From contig NXFV01000374.1 of the NCBI GenBank assembly GCA_002803225.1, positions 22,124 to 86,123 on the forward strand: DNA of 64,000 nt, read 5' to 3'. Source of the stretch: Gamarada debralockiae. Taxonomy: Eukaryota > Ascomycota > Leotiomycetes > Helotiales > Hyphodiscaceae. The notes below the pieces were generated by a model. It had not been told where the DNA came from, did no database searches, and saw only the letters and a program-made list of their open reading frames with translations. Of the stretch, positions 11,892 to 22,595 are shown piece by piece (position 1 is the first letter of the stretch; the number at the start of each line of letters is the position of its first letter). Made by a program: the position numbers and the translations under genes.

Positions 11892-13401
11892 ATGGAGCAG
11901 AAGCCTATGCCCGGGAAGGCCAACCGGAGGCTGCCAGTCCCCCGATGCCCCTCCGAGCAATCGCGCAACAACCCCATGAACGGGCCGTTATACATGCAGA
12001 CCATCAACAACAAGGCCATGATCCGCCGCGTCCGGAGGAAAAGCGACGGCCCGATGAATAACTTGGCGCGCTGGCTCCTCGATAACCAGACGGGCTTCTC
12101 TTTCAACCTCATCGCCCTCCTCTTCCTCGCCCACATCTGCATGTCCCCGGCCCGACTCTACACCTCCAAATTCTTTACTCTCTCGCACTACGACCCCAGG
12201 ACGGGCCGGTATGCCGCCGGAACTGACGATCTGTACTTCATCGCCTTCTGCTTCATACTCTTCACCGGCCTGCGCGCCGGCTTCATGGAGCACATCCTGG
12301 CTCCCCTGGCCAAACTGTGGGGGATCTCCAGGAAGAAGGAAATCACCAGATTCTCCGAACAGGCCTGGATGTTAATCTATTACGTGGTCTTCTGGCCTCT
12401 CGGTCTGGTAGGCTACATGCATCTCTGAGCGTCAAAACGTCTATCTAACCTCTGAACAGCACATCTACGCCAACTCACCCTACTGGCTCAACATGCAAGC
12501 CTTGTGGAAGGACTGGCCGAACCGCCAGCTCGAAGGCTTGACCAAGGCCTATATGCTGGCGCAATGGGCCTTCTGGCTCCAGCAGGTCCTGGTCATCAAC
12601 ATTGAGGAGCGCCGGAAGGACCACTGGCAGATGCTGTCCCACCACTTCATCACCATTGGTCTGATATCCAGCTCGTACGCCTACCATCAGACCCGCGTTG
12701 GCAACCTGATCCTCGTACTCATGGACGTTGGCGATCTTATCCTGTCTGTGAGTGACCCCTTTTCACTCAATTGGTCTATTTACTGACGGGCCGAACAGCT
12801 GGCCAAGTGCCTCAAGTATCTCGGCTTTGCCACTGTGAGTGATATCATGTTTGGCGTCTTCATGGTCTCTTGGTTCCTAGCGCGTCACGTTTTCTACATG
12901 ATCACGTGCTGGAGTGTTTATGCAGATATTCCAAAGAATATCCGCAGCGGTTGCTACCGTGGCACCGCCACCAACCTGACCGGTCCGTTCCCAACCCCTG
13001 AAGGCTATGTCCATCTGCTCGAGCCATTCCAAGACCCCGAGGGCACCGTCTGCTGGAACGACAATATCAAGTGGGGATTTCTGTCGTGCCTTCTCGTGCT
13101 CCAGGTCATGACCATCTTTTGGTTCTTCATGATCATCAAGGTAGCTATCAAGGTGATAAAGGGCGCAAACGCTGATGACGTCCGCAGCGACGACGAGGTC
13201 GAGGAGGAAGAGGATGAGTATGTGTACGAAGAGGCCCAGCCGCTCGAGGAAGAGGTCGGCGTCGAGGCCATCGACCTGAAGGGCTGGGAACGCCGTACCG
13301 GAGTTAAGAGAGCCGCTTCGTCGTCAGGCGTCAGCTTGCCTGGACACAGCGACCGTAAGGAGTTGCTCGGCAGGATCGGGTGCGAAAAGCCGGTTGAATG
13401 A
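11892..13401 (+). CDS. lag1: ceramide synthase (sphingosine N-acyltransferase, LAG1/LAC1 family)
   Basis: Exons 11892-12407, 12460-12747 and 12799-13401, joined by two phase-0 introns of 52 and 51 bp, encode 468 aa. The enzyme joins a fatty acyl-CoA to a sphingoid base in the endoplasmic reticulum. Evidence: the TLC/Lag1 region, with the catalytic His pair in MLSHHFITI (about 233-234), followed by LMDVGD and KCLKYLGF; WLNMQALW before it, as in the family; and several hydrophobic spans (FSFNLIALLFLAHI, FIAFCFILFTGL, MLIYYVVFWPLGL, FLSCLLVLQVMTIFWFF). The C-terminal tail has a run of Asp/Glu after residue 370, a likely cytosolic acidic tail as in yeast Lag1/Lac1. The length is normal (about 400-480 aa). 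Filamentous fungi often have two paralogues; I cannot tell which class this is. Confidence 0.95.
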
Positions 13402-13800
13402 GCAAGAAGCATTGGCGACGAGATCCTTGGACAGGACATACTACAGAGCCGGTATGGCTGCCAGACTGGTGCTCAGTGCAGAGAAGGCACGATGAGACGG
13501 TCCGGCAGAAGGGGGTTATTGTGTTCCTACATACCTTATGAATACGATACCTACAGGACCGGCGTAGATGCTCTCAAGAGCTAGACCATCTCGGCTCGGC
13601 GAGGTATATAGATTTGGAATTCAACCCCTCCCGGATGGCGGTTAGTGGACAAAGTATTATCAGTCCGATGTTGGCTCTTCTTGTGACATGATTTGCCAGT
13701 GTACAATTATAGACTGTCGTACGTGCCCCCTTGGGGGATCAATTTTATTTGACTGATCCCCCGCTGGGAAATGCCGTTTATTCCAGTGATGGTTCACGGA
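13402..13800. other. 3' flank of lag1 with a perfect short inverted repeat
   Basis: No gene is seen. GGGGGATCA at 13733-13741 is matched by TGATCCCCC at 13754-13762, a perfect 9-bp stem with a 12-nt loop. Confidence 0.5.
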
Positions 13801-14990
13801 TCATCCTGCTCTTGCGGCCGAGAAGAAGCTCGTGCTTACGGTCTTCCACAGTAAGATCCCAAGATTCTCCTCTTTCATCCCAATTGATGTCAGCGATTCA
13901 AGCCGATTTATTGGTCAAATTTGAATGGTTCAAATGGGGATGCAGTGTTCTCCTTCAGTAGATTCGTTGAAATCGCTCAGCTGAGGTGAATGATTGATTT
14001 GGACTATGCTAACATTTACGAGACAGACGTTGGGACGCCGATTTCGCCACTGTATCCGAGCTGGTTCTGAAGGACCTTGGCCGAATCGCTGAATTCGAGT
14101 CGCACTTTGACTGGCATGCGCCCCCTCCTCGTCCTGGTTGGGAAACTGCGTGGCATACGCAAGCTGGTTCAGGAGCGGCGGCGCTTTATGACTTGGGTTC
14201 GCACCTGATCGACCAAGTACTTTCAACTTTTCGGTATCCCGCAGTCGGTGACAGCGTTCCTGTATCACCAGCGTGAAAACGGTGCTCAGTGGGGTGATGC
14301 AGACTCGATGACGGTTCTGCTGCAGTACGACGACGGACCGTCTGTTATACTCAAGCCTCGATTATGAATGTGTAATCAAAACAGCTTAGGTTTTGGGTTC
14401 GCGGTACAAAAGAACCTATAAGAAAGTACGTCGGTTTGAATTGTTCAATTTCTTTCAGCGATTCAAATCATGATAATCCATTTCTTCTGAGTGATTGGAA
14501 GCAATTCCAATTTTGTGAATCTGCAGTACCATCTCGATATCCAAGAGCCTCAAATCGTGAGCTGCAGCTACCAACCCGAGTCCGATGGCTTCGGAGAAGA
14601 ACCCGAAAGCCACTATGGTCAGTTCAATGATCCAATCCTTTCTACCACACTTTCAGTGTTCGGTTTCTTTGAACGATTCACACTTTCATTCTTCGAAACC
14701 CATAAGAGGAAAAATGCGGACTTCAAAAAGGTGTCCTCTCCGCAATCGATGAGCATGGTACCATTACGAGTGCTGTACCCAACTTTGCCTGCTCCAACAT
14801 ACAAGGTCTTTTGGAAGAAGCTTACCGAGGCGTTGGATGAAAAGGAGGCTGTACCTGTAAAGCCGGAATCCGCAAGAGAGGTCATCAGGGTCACTGTATT
14901 GGCCACGCAAAGTGCGCTCGACAAGAGGTCGATTCCGGTAGTCCGAATCATTCAAATGTTCTCGGCGATTTGAAAGGACCACAACTGAAT
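13801..14990 (+). pseudogene. broken Gfo/Idh/MocA-family oxidoreductase
   Basis: Family segments appear in order but in shifting frames. They are EKKLVLTVF; then after an intron-like gap RWDADFATV, AEFESHFD and LYDLGSHLIDQVL; one base later LFGIPQSVTAF and DADSMTVLLQYDDGP; one frame later QLRFWVRGTK, with a TAA just before; then after intron-like gaps YHLDIQEPQI and LPAPTYKVFWKKL with REVIRV. These match the middle and C-terminal part of fungal NAD(P)-dependent oxidoreductases of this family (normal length about 360 aa). The N-terminal Rossmann GxGxxG part was not found. At least two frameshifts and one stop rule out a full product. The gaps at about 13851-14027, 14427-14525 and 14614-14730 look like former introns; the first two carry the repeated TCAGCGATTC motif. 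Confidence 0.8.
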
Positions 14991-16265
14991 TTGAAGATGA
15001 GCAAAGTTCAATACCAACAAATGCTATTTTAAATCATTCAGGTTTTCTCAGCGATTCACAAGTTCCAAACTTGCATTTCAAAAAGACAAAGATCCAGAGG
15101 AACACGTTGGTTTGGATCATTCAAGTTTTACGAACGATGTGAAAGCTTCGTTTATCCAAAGTCTCCTGGTCCATTTTCCACAAGTGCTGCTCTGTCTAAA
15201 TGAATTGCGAGTACTGCTCTTACCCGGAATCGCTTTCCCGCACATCGAAATCTTCTCCAATAACGTTTAGGATCTCTCAAATTTTCAGGATAAATCATCA
15301 CTCTCACAGTGGGCCCAGGAAATGCACAATACTGAGTACTTTCGGATACGTACCATCGGCACTGTTGGAATGAGTAATCAGTGACTCTGGTTCTAGGCAG
15401 ATCACCAGTGGGTGACACTACTCATGACGGCCGGAAATTCTTCAAACGAAAACAAAACTCTCAACTTTCGAAATAAACAATTAAGATGTTTATGTGATTT
15501 GTACTGCCGATAGTGCAGAATCGCATAGTTAACTTAATTTTTCTTCAAAAAGAAGTTGTGGTGAGATACGGTCTTTCTAAAGTTTCTGATCCGTCACGAA
15601 TTCAGACACATCCTGGTGGATAGTGCTGCCTGCCGAGTCACATGGCATTACATGCCATCACATGACTTAGAGACCACTTGATCAGCATGACAGTGTGACG
15701 TGTTCCATGAGTCATAGGGAGGATTTCTGTCTCTAAGTACAGACTACTATACTTGGTTTGTTCATTAGTATCTCCAGTATCTTCACAACCTTAATAATCC
15801 AACCACATTCTCCTACCCTTTTCGTCTATCACGTGACTATATTGCAAGAGGCACTTTCTTCACACAGCATTGTTACACCAACAGCATTTCTGAACGCGTG
15901 TACAGCTGGAGTTGCTGAAGTGCCAATGAAACCTCACAAAACTGATTAACATACTACTCATGCCGCAACATTCGTCAAGGTGCGACACTGTTGATGTTGT
16001 GTAGTTCGGCTCGCCAATCATTTGGAAGCAATAAGCGTGGGTGGGCCGGGGCCCCTGTTGTTTCGAATTGCAAGCATGAAGCACTTCAACTGACAGCGCC
16101 CCGAGGCTGTGTATAGGTGGGCAACTCAAAGTGCGTTATTTTTGTCTGTTCCCATTGATGTTGTCATTTTTAAATTTCCACTCTCTCAGCGATTCGAAAT
16201 ATTGCATACTTCAATCGTTATTGCCCTATACGCTGAGCATATTCACCAACGGGGTAGTGTAAAGG
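14991..16265. other. intergenic, carries copies of a recurring 10-mer
   Basis: No supported gene. TCAGCGATTC occurs at 15048-15057 and 16186-16195, the same motif as in the intron-like gaps of the upstream pseudogene. Otherwise only short frames without motifs. Confidence 0.45.
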
Positions 16266-18972
16266 ATGAAGGACGACGAATACCGCGACCTCAAACGGGA
16301 AGCCAAAGCCGCACGAATCTTCGTCAAGCCGACAAAGTACAGTCCATTTAATTCGGAAGGCGTACCTACAGACCATAAAGAAAAGTTTGCAATCATCCAG
16401 TCCCTAGGCAAAACTGCGTACTCTACTTACCAATATTGTCCTAACGTCGACACGCACGAAAAGCCATGGCAGTTGGTAAACACGCGAAGGGCACAACAAC
16501 TAGTTCAATTTGCGAGCAAGTGCCGCAGGGAGAATCGCAATGAGGCTGGATGGAGGAATGAGGTTGAGTCCCGGGTTTTCGAGAGATTTGACTTCGAAAT
16601 CGCTTGGTGAGCATGGCTGACAAAGCTCAGTTTCGTTACTTCTGGCTAATAACACTGTCAAATAAAGTAAACGATGCCGCAAAAGACTTTGGAGATCGGA
16701 GATTGAGGCAAACCCAAACTGGAGCAATAGCAAGACCAAGTCTCTAGAGAGTCGACAGCAGAGACGAGAGCAGTGTCAATGTAATCCTTCAGGCCGTTTG
16801 GGTGATTGGTAAGTCTTTAACACCAGATGAATATGGACAAAGATTGACGGAAATAAAGTTTGGATCCGGGAATCAGCGAAATATTTTCCTCGCGGCTACA
16901 AGAGACTGTTTTCGAACCTGGCGAGACAAGTCGTCAGTCGTCAAGTCCGAAACAAACCAAGAAACAGCCAGATCGAATTCACGGACTTCAGCGAACCAAA
17001 AACTTTGAAAAGTTATTCGAAGAGCTATACGCCCATGATGAGCCGCAACGGTACCCACCTCGCACGATCGAAAAAGTTGTGAATTCCACAGTCACATCCG
17101 ACAATGGAGGGGATCCACTCCTGTTCCCATTCCTTATTCTCGAAGCGAAACGTGAGAAGGATGCACAAAATTTTGAGCAGATGGAAATACAAACCGTCTT
17201 TCCGATCAGAAATATGCTGAAGCTTCAGTATGATTTGGTAAAGACACGAGGCAACACCATGGACGTACCTGGAGGGCCACTTGTTTGGTTTTTTGCAAGC
17301 CGAGGCGAAGACTGGCGAGTGTACGGAGCAGTAATCAATGAGGAAGAAGGAACACCGAATTATGTGAGTATCCTTAACAGTATCCAACTGAGACAGTTCT
17401 GATAGCTGCTAGATCATCAACTATCTCTGGGGTGGGAGTGTTACAGGGCATGACGAAGCTTTGCAATTGATTCTCATCGTGGATTACATCTTGGATTGGA
17501 CGCGAGATATATACCGGCCCAATATCCTCCGACAACTCAAGTCCCTGCGCTCATCAACTTCGTCAGACTTAAATGATGCTATGACATCTATCGTAGACCC
17601 CGATATCTACTCTGTCCAAGGAGAAGTGCAGCCATGGATGGAAGAGCAATACATAGAGATGATGGAGCCAGAGGAGCTTCTAGACCCTAACACGTCGGAT
17701 GCGGTATCAGTCACTCTCGAGGATGGATCAGGAGATTTGCTGGAACAATTCAAGTGTCCACAAGGCCTGGTTCGTGATGCACGGGTCATCGAGTCTCGCC
17801 TGCGCTCACTGTACATAACCCGTGACAACGCGGAAACTTTGCTTCAAGGCTTCGACAATCCGAAAACGAAAACTGTCTTGATTCGATCGATCTTAAGCAC
17901 ACTAAGTCGCCGATGTGTTGAACTGGAAAGCGATGACATTCTCCATGCAATTGAAGACAAATGGACGGGGAATGTCAGGCCAAGGCCCTCCTTTCAGCTA
18001 CAGACTTCAACAGTTTATGCCCAGTTCAGAGTTTCTTACTTCATCAACCATGCTTGGGAGCAGGTTCGAGAACTGACCTACCTGGCTGTCTCTAAGGATG
18101 CACGCGAGCTCCTGATAGAGCGCGCAAATTTTCGTAGTGCTATACGACGTTCCCACTTTAACCCACCGAAATGTACAGAAGAAGAAGTACTGCGCACGAT
18201 CGACAAGTTTCTTCAACGCTCCGTTCGACAGGATTTTTGGGCTGCTTTGACGAGACGAACATACTTGACTGATATGGAAAGAAATCCCGAGTACAAAGAG
18301 AGTGCTTGCATCACAGCACCAGTAGATCAACCCGGCTCATTGAGGATGGCCAGCAAGCAAGATAAGGATCTCAAAAGCCCGGGGATTTCGATGCAAGATA
18401 TTCTCCATCAAGTTTATAGAGCCTTTCGGATCGGCATCCGTGAGCCCTCCGAGCCATTTCTGCGAGTATCTACTTGCGTTACCTCGGAAGGTAGGCCTCT
18501 GGGGGGAAATTCGAAGTCCGACAAGGGATTTCCGGTCCGCAACGGCCAGTGTACCATGATGTTGGTGTATGGAGGCATGCAAAATACCCGAAATGTCCCT
18601 ATGTCTGAGCAGAAGCTGTGTCTTTTCATACTCGACGGTCCCTCGGAGCAGCTTCAACCTTTTTCTCTCGTGGCTAGACTGCTATGGCATCTGTATCAAG
18701 ACATAATCTATGCCACAGTTCGAAAAGGGACAATCGGTGTGACCAACAAGAAAGGCCAGGATAACAGGATTGAATTCCGCTTCAACATCAAGGAATCCGA
18801 GACTAGGCTGGAAGTTTCTAGAGATGAGCTGAGAAGAGAAGTTTTCGAGTGGATAAAAAGCATTGCTCCGACTGAGACGCAAGAAGAACCAGATGAAGAA
18901 GGCGACTGCAGAATGGATACTACAGGAATTAAAGAACCTTTAGGAACAGAAAATAACCCTTATGTACTGTAG
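16266..18972 (+). CDS. conserved orphan protein with Cys cluster and D-x9-ExK motif
   Basis: Exons 16266-16606, 16668-16808, 16859-17363 and 17413-18972 join without a stop into 848 aa (introns 61, 50 and 49 bp; the first two sit in phase 2, the third in phase 0). The function is not known. The N-terminal region ends in FDFEIACKRCRKRLWRSEI with a later EQCQC, suggesting a zinc-binding Cys cluster from about residue 114. After a polar linker comes DPLLFPFLILEAKRE, where Asp246, Glu256 and Lys258 follow the spacing of a PD-(D/E)XK nuclease-fold core. The rest is a mixed alpha/beta domain rich in charged residues, ending in an acidic tail. No signal peptide or membrane span is seen. Many fungal genomes carry similar large orphan proteins. 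The nuclease-fold idea is inference from the motif and has no family match behind it. ATG 16266 is the first in frame. Confidence 0.75.
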
Positions 18973-19290
18973 AGACTATAGACGAGGAGGAATAGGGGTT
19001 TATTTACTTATATATATATTTACTATAAATACTCATAAATAATTCGAGTACTCAAATCTTACTACTCAACTCAACTCAACATCATAGGGTAACTATACTC
19101 AACTCGAGTACTACTCGAGTAGCGTTGAGTATTTGAGTATTTTTGTGAATACACTGGCAATTATCACACACTCCCGCCTGCTTTGAATTTATCAGCATTT
19201 TCAATTGATTTGGTAACAAGGATCACCCATCTGAGGCATCTCTAGTCCAAGATTGACAAATCTTCTTCCAATTCTTGCTAGCGTCCCCCC
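18973..19290. repeat. ACTCA/GAGTA-rich palindromic low-complexity block
   Basis: At about 19000-19150 the sequence is AT-rich with repeated ACTCA and its complement. ATACTCAAC at 19095-19103 pairs with GTTGAGTAT at 19124-19132 around TCGAGTACTACTCGAG, making a near-perfect 38-bp palindrome. It could be a small MITE remnant or a simple-sequence block. Confidence 0.6.
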
Positions 19291-20310
19291 TTAATTTGCT
19301 GCTACACTTCGCTCGTCATCTGCCTGATATTGAGCAATCTTAGCACGTATTATCTCCATAAGAATCTGGATCTTTATTGCACGAGGGGAAGAAGCAATAA
19401 CGTCAGATTTTAACATCTCTTTAGGAATACCAGATATTCGACTATGATTTCTACGAATTATAAATCCATCATCTTCAATTGTTAGGCTCTGGCTAGAGGT
19501 AGGATGATCGGAGAAGAGCTGCTTAGATAATCTTGGCAATAAGGTCGAGCTGATATCCGAGGATGACTTCGACTTGTCGTACAAATCGGCTGGGCGTCTT
19601 TGATTTTCTTCATCATGCCGTTTTGACCATTAAAGGCCGGTGTCGACAGCTGACAGCTGAGGTGCTGAAGTGATTTGATGACTCGGATTATACAACTCAT
19701 CAGCGTAAACGTCCGTCATTGTTCGGTGGATTTTGGGCATCGTGCTTCTGTATGCTTAATTACGCAGTCGTCAGTAATTGTCTAGTCAGAATCGAAACTT
19801 GAAGTCTCATCACTCCTTCGCCCCTCTTGTTCATACAGTGATAGATCCAATTTTGGATACTGCCGTATTGGGAGGGGCTCCTGAGATTGTGGGCGTGAAG
19901 GAACCAGAGACTTAGACAGGGGTCGCTCGTAATCATGAAAGTCATAAAGGTCATAAGTGACCTGCGGGTTCGAGGTGTTCGCAGTGAAGGGTGATGCTGG
20001 CCCTGCCGACCCTAACGATGATAAAGAAGGCTCTCGATGATGTGCTTTTGTCCTCAATGTCGGTGTCAGCTGTCTACCCGAGAGCCAAAGGTTCGATTTC
20101 TCAACAATGGTCGTTGCGATCGACTCGTTCTGCTGTATTGTCGAAGTTGAATGTCGATCCCGCCATCCAAGCGACGACCAAACACCGCGTGGAACTGAAT
20201 TTTGTGCGGTACAAACCCGCAGGTTCAAGAACAATCTCAAGATCTTCCATAGGCCGGCAAATTGGCAAGCTGCCATCGACTGCTGGTATCAGATGGGTCA
20301 ATGCATCCTG
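19291..20310 (-). pseudogene. unrecognised minus-strand coding remnant
   Basis: Minus-strand frames have protein-like composition but are not continuous: a segment with LPICRPMEDLEIVLEPAGL (about 20300-20230), then PASPFTANTSNPQVTYDLYDFHDYERPL ending with a stop at 19782, then HRTMTDVYADELYNPS (about 19740-19690). A stop follows, and then a Ser-rich and charged tail ending at 19291. The order and Ser/Pro-rich, Asp/Tyr-motif style recall disordered C-terminal parts of fungal transcription factors, but no DNA-binding domain is present, so I name no function. Frame changes and stops suggest decay; unrecognised introns could explain some of them. Confidence 0.4.
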
Positions 20311-20349
20311 TTCCCGAATATTCTCTGACTCGTCTCGATGAATTAGCTG

Positions 20350-20960
20350 CGTCCTGGTATCTATGTCGTGATGGTAACTGAGTTTGCGGGCATCTTGGTC
20401 TCGCCTCCATACGGCTTTACATTCACAAGCTTAAGGTTCGTCTAAGGTGAGCAAATCGCCGTCTCAATCCTCCTGGTACCGTTACCTGTGCATGGAGGCG
20501 ATTTCCTGACCCGAGTGCTGGTGAAACGAAACAACGGAATTTCCGAGCCCGAATATCGCATCCCGATGCTATTGCTTGCCATAATCGTCATTATCAGCTT
20601 TGTCATCTTTGGTATGGCAGGGACTTACCCTACAGAACGGTCTCCTCGGGCCATCACCGTCTCTTACAACGCTGAATATTTTGGGTATATCGGCATCGTG
20701 CTCATTGGCTTCAGGTACTCACTCGACGGCTATGGCGAGCGTGCTGCTCCAATCTTGGTACTGATCTGTGCCATGCGAGGGCTCAATGCGCTCGGAATTT
20801 CTTTCGGCGTGACGAATTTCGCGCACGGCGAAGGGCTGAAGAGGCTCTGAACAATTGCGCAATTATGATGGGACCTTTTTCTACTTTTGGACTTCCAGTT
20901 TTTGTGTTCAGCAAAAGATCAGAACTGCCACGATGCGGTATGCTGTGGTGACTGAAATTT
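20350..20960 (+). pseudogene. MFS transporter C-terminal remnant
   Basis: An open stretch at 20488-20850 contains LTRVLVKRNNGISEPEYRIP (the loop motif of fungal drug/sugar-type MFS carriers), a hydrophobic span (LLLAIIVIISFVIFGMAGT), FGYIGIVLIGF and ERAAPILVLICAMRGL, all in the order of transmembrane segments 9-12. After a stop the match continues one frame over as MMGPFSTFGLPVFVFSKR, which fits the last segment. Upstream pieces of an earlier span (VVMVTEFAGILVSPPYGF) lie in a different frame from 20350 on. The N-terminal half is absent. This is a decayed fragment, not a functional carrier. Confidence 0.7.
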
Positions 20961-21421
20961 GAGTGAGGAAGGAAGGAGGGAGGCTTGTAGATAGAAGCCA
21001 ATTGCTATATCTAGAGAAATCCTAACTTAATTGGAGCGATAGACATTGGAAAACGGAAGAAAATTCCTCAAGAATATGTAAGCTGGTGAGAAGATGCATT
21101 TGAACTTCACTTGGGGATGCACTGAGCGGCATGGATTCGAATTGTGGAGTCTCACAGAAGAGCTTGAAAGTAAATCAGCACACAAAACTTTTGTGTTTCT
21201 ATCTAATGACCCTAACACAGTAGCGAGCGATATATTGCAAAAGAAACTAGAAAGACATGCTATCACAACCCATATATACACCAAGACCCTTTTCTATCAC
21301 TGACCCATGCTATGCTCCTCTCACCAACAAAAGAAAGCCCAAGACAGTGAGATCCGATTGAAGGTCACGAGCAATCAAGTTAATGACTCCCATGACCCTC
21401 AACTGAGTTAGTATTGACCAT
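20961..21421. other. intergenic, nothing recognised
   Basis: Only short frames; probably 3' flank of the minus-strand secreted-protein gene. Confidence 0.4.
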
Positions 21422-22595
21422 CTAGATAGAGCAGCCAACATCGTAGACGACTAAGCTCTGTCCGCTGGTAGGAGCTGGCACGGAAGAGGCAGGAACAGAG
21501 AAGAGACGGCAGATTGGGGCAGCGCCTGAGGTCATCGTTCCGAATTCAAAGCTATTGAAGAATTAGCAGCGGATTCGTAATTTGCAGAAAGCAATAAAAC
21601 TCACGATTGGCAAGAAGCATCAGCCTGGCATTGAGCCTTGCAAGCTGCAGCGCTGTCAATGTTTGATGGGGTGGAAATTGGGCTGGCATTTCCACTTGGT
21701 CCGGTAGGTGCTGAGCCGCAAGTGTCACGAACAGCAAGCATTGGGGAGCCGTTAGTGTTTGAGCCTGGGTTGGAGGAGGAGCCAGTGCCAGATCCTGTGT
21801 TGCTGCCGGTGCTGGAGGAAGTGCTCGAACCAGTTGCGGCGCCAGTTGGGTTTGAGGCAGTTGGTACGACGGCAGGGACTGAAGTGCATGCCTTGTCGTA
21901 GACGATGAGGTCGGTGGAGGACTGCTTGGGGACTGAGGCCGCGGCAACAGCGAAGAGCATGCATTCATCGACAGAATTGACCATTCCAAAGACGAAAGAC
22001 TCACAAGACGTGTCGGCTTCGCATTGTGCCTGGCATGCAGACGCAGTGGTGATACCCGTTGGCTGTGACAGAGGAGTTTGGCTTCCGCTACCAGAGGGTG
22101 CTGCACCGCAAGTGTCGCGGACGGCAAGCTTCTGGCCATTGGCACCGGTGGGGTTTGATGCGGTAGGAGCAACAGCTGGTACTGAAGTGCAAGCCTTATC
22201 GTAGACGATGAGGTTGGTGGAGGACTGTTTTGGGACTGAGGCTGCGGCGACAGAGTAAAGCACTGTGAAAACCACAGGATCAGTAATCGTATAATAAGGA
22301 TTAAAAATCAGAGCTGAAACAAGCCAAAATGTAGATGTGAACGCTCGGAGAAATACGTACTGCACTCGTCAACGTTGTTCACCATACCGAAGACGAAGGA
22401 TAGGCATGAGGCGTTGGCCTCGCACTGAGTCTGGCATGCAGCGGCGGTGGTAATACCGGTTGGCTGAGAAAGAGGCTGTTGACTGCCACTTCCGGCGGGA
22501 GCGCTGCCACAAGTGCTGCGAACTTGAATTGGGGAGCCGGAGACGGTGGCGAGGAGGGCCGATGCGGCAATAACGGTGGTGGTGAAGGTTTGCAT
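21422..22595 (-). CDS. secreted protein with three cysteine-bearing repeats
   Basis: Minus-strand exons 22361-22595, 21605-22262 and 21422-21551 give 340 aa, with introns of 98 and 53 bp in phase 1 and phase 2. The N-terminus MQTFTTTVIAASALLATVSG is a clear signal peptide. Three copies follow of a roughly 90-residue module: RxTCGxAPxGxG, PLSQPTGIT, AAACxxQCxxxxSCxSF, a second hydrophobic patch, then SSxxLIVYDKACTSV or similar. The Cys spacing is reminiscent of PAN/Apple-like modules in fungal wall proteins. Copies 1 and 2 are very close in sequence; copy 3 is more diverged and is preceded by a Gly/Ser/Thr linker (TGSSTSSSTGSNTGSG) likely to be O-glycosylated. The intron positions fall inside copies 1 and 3. 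No GPI signal is seen at the C-terminus (VVYDVGCSI). Probable role: cell-wall or extracellular protein, exact job unknown. Confidence 0.8.

Noticed and set aside
13733..13762. hairpin as a bacterial-type terminator
   Set aside because: The window is fungal nuclear DNA; rho-independent terminators do not apply.
21638..22204. plus-strand frames across the secreted-protein gene
   Set aside because: Antisense shadows of the repeats; the minus strand has signal peptide, introns and Cys pattern.
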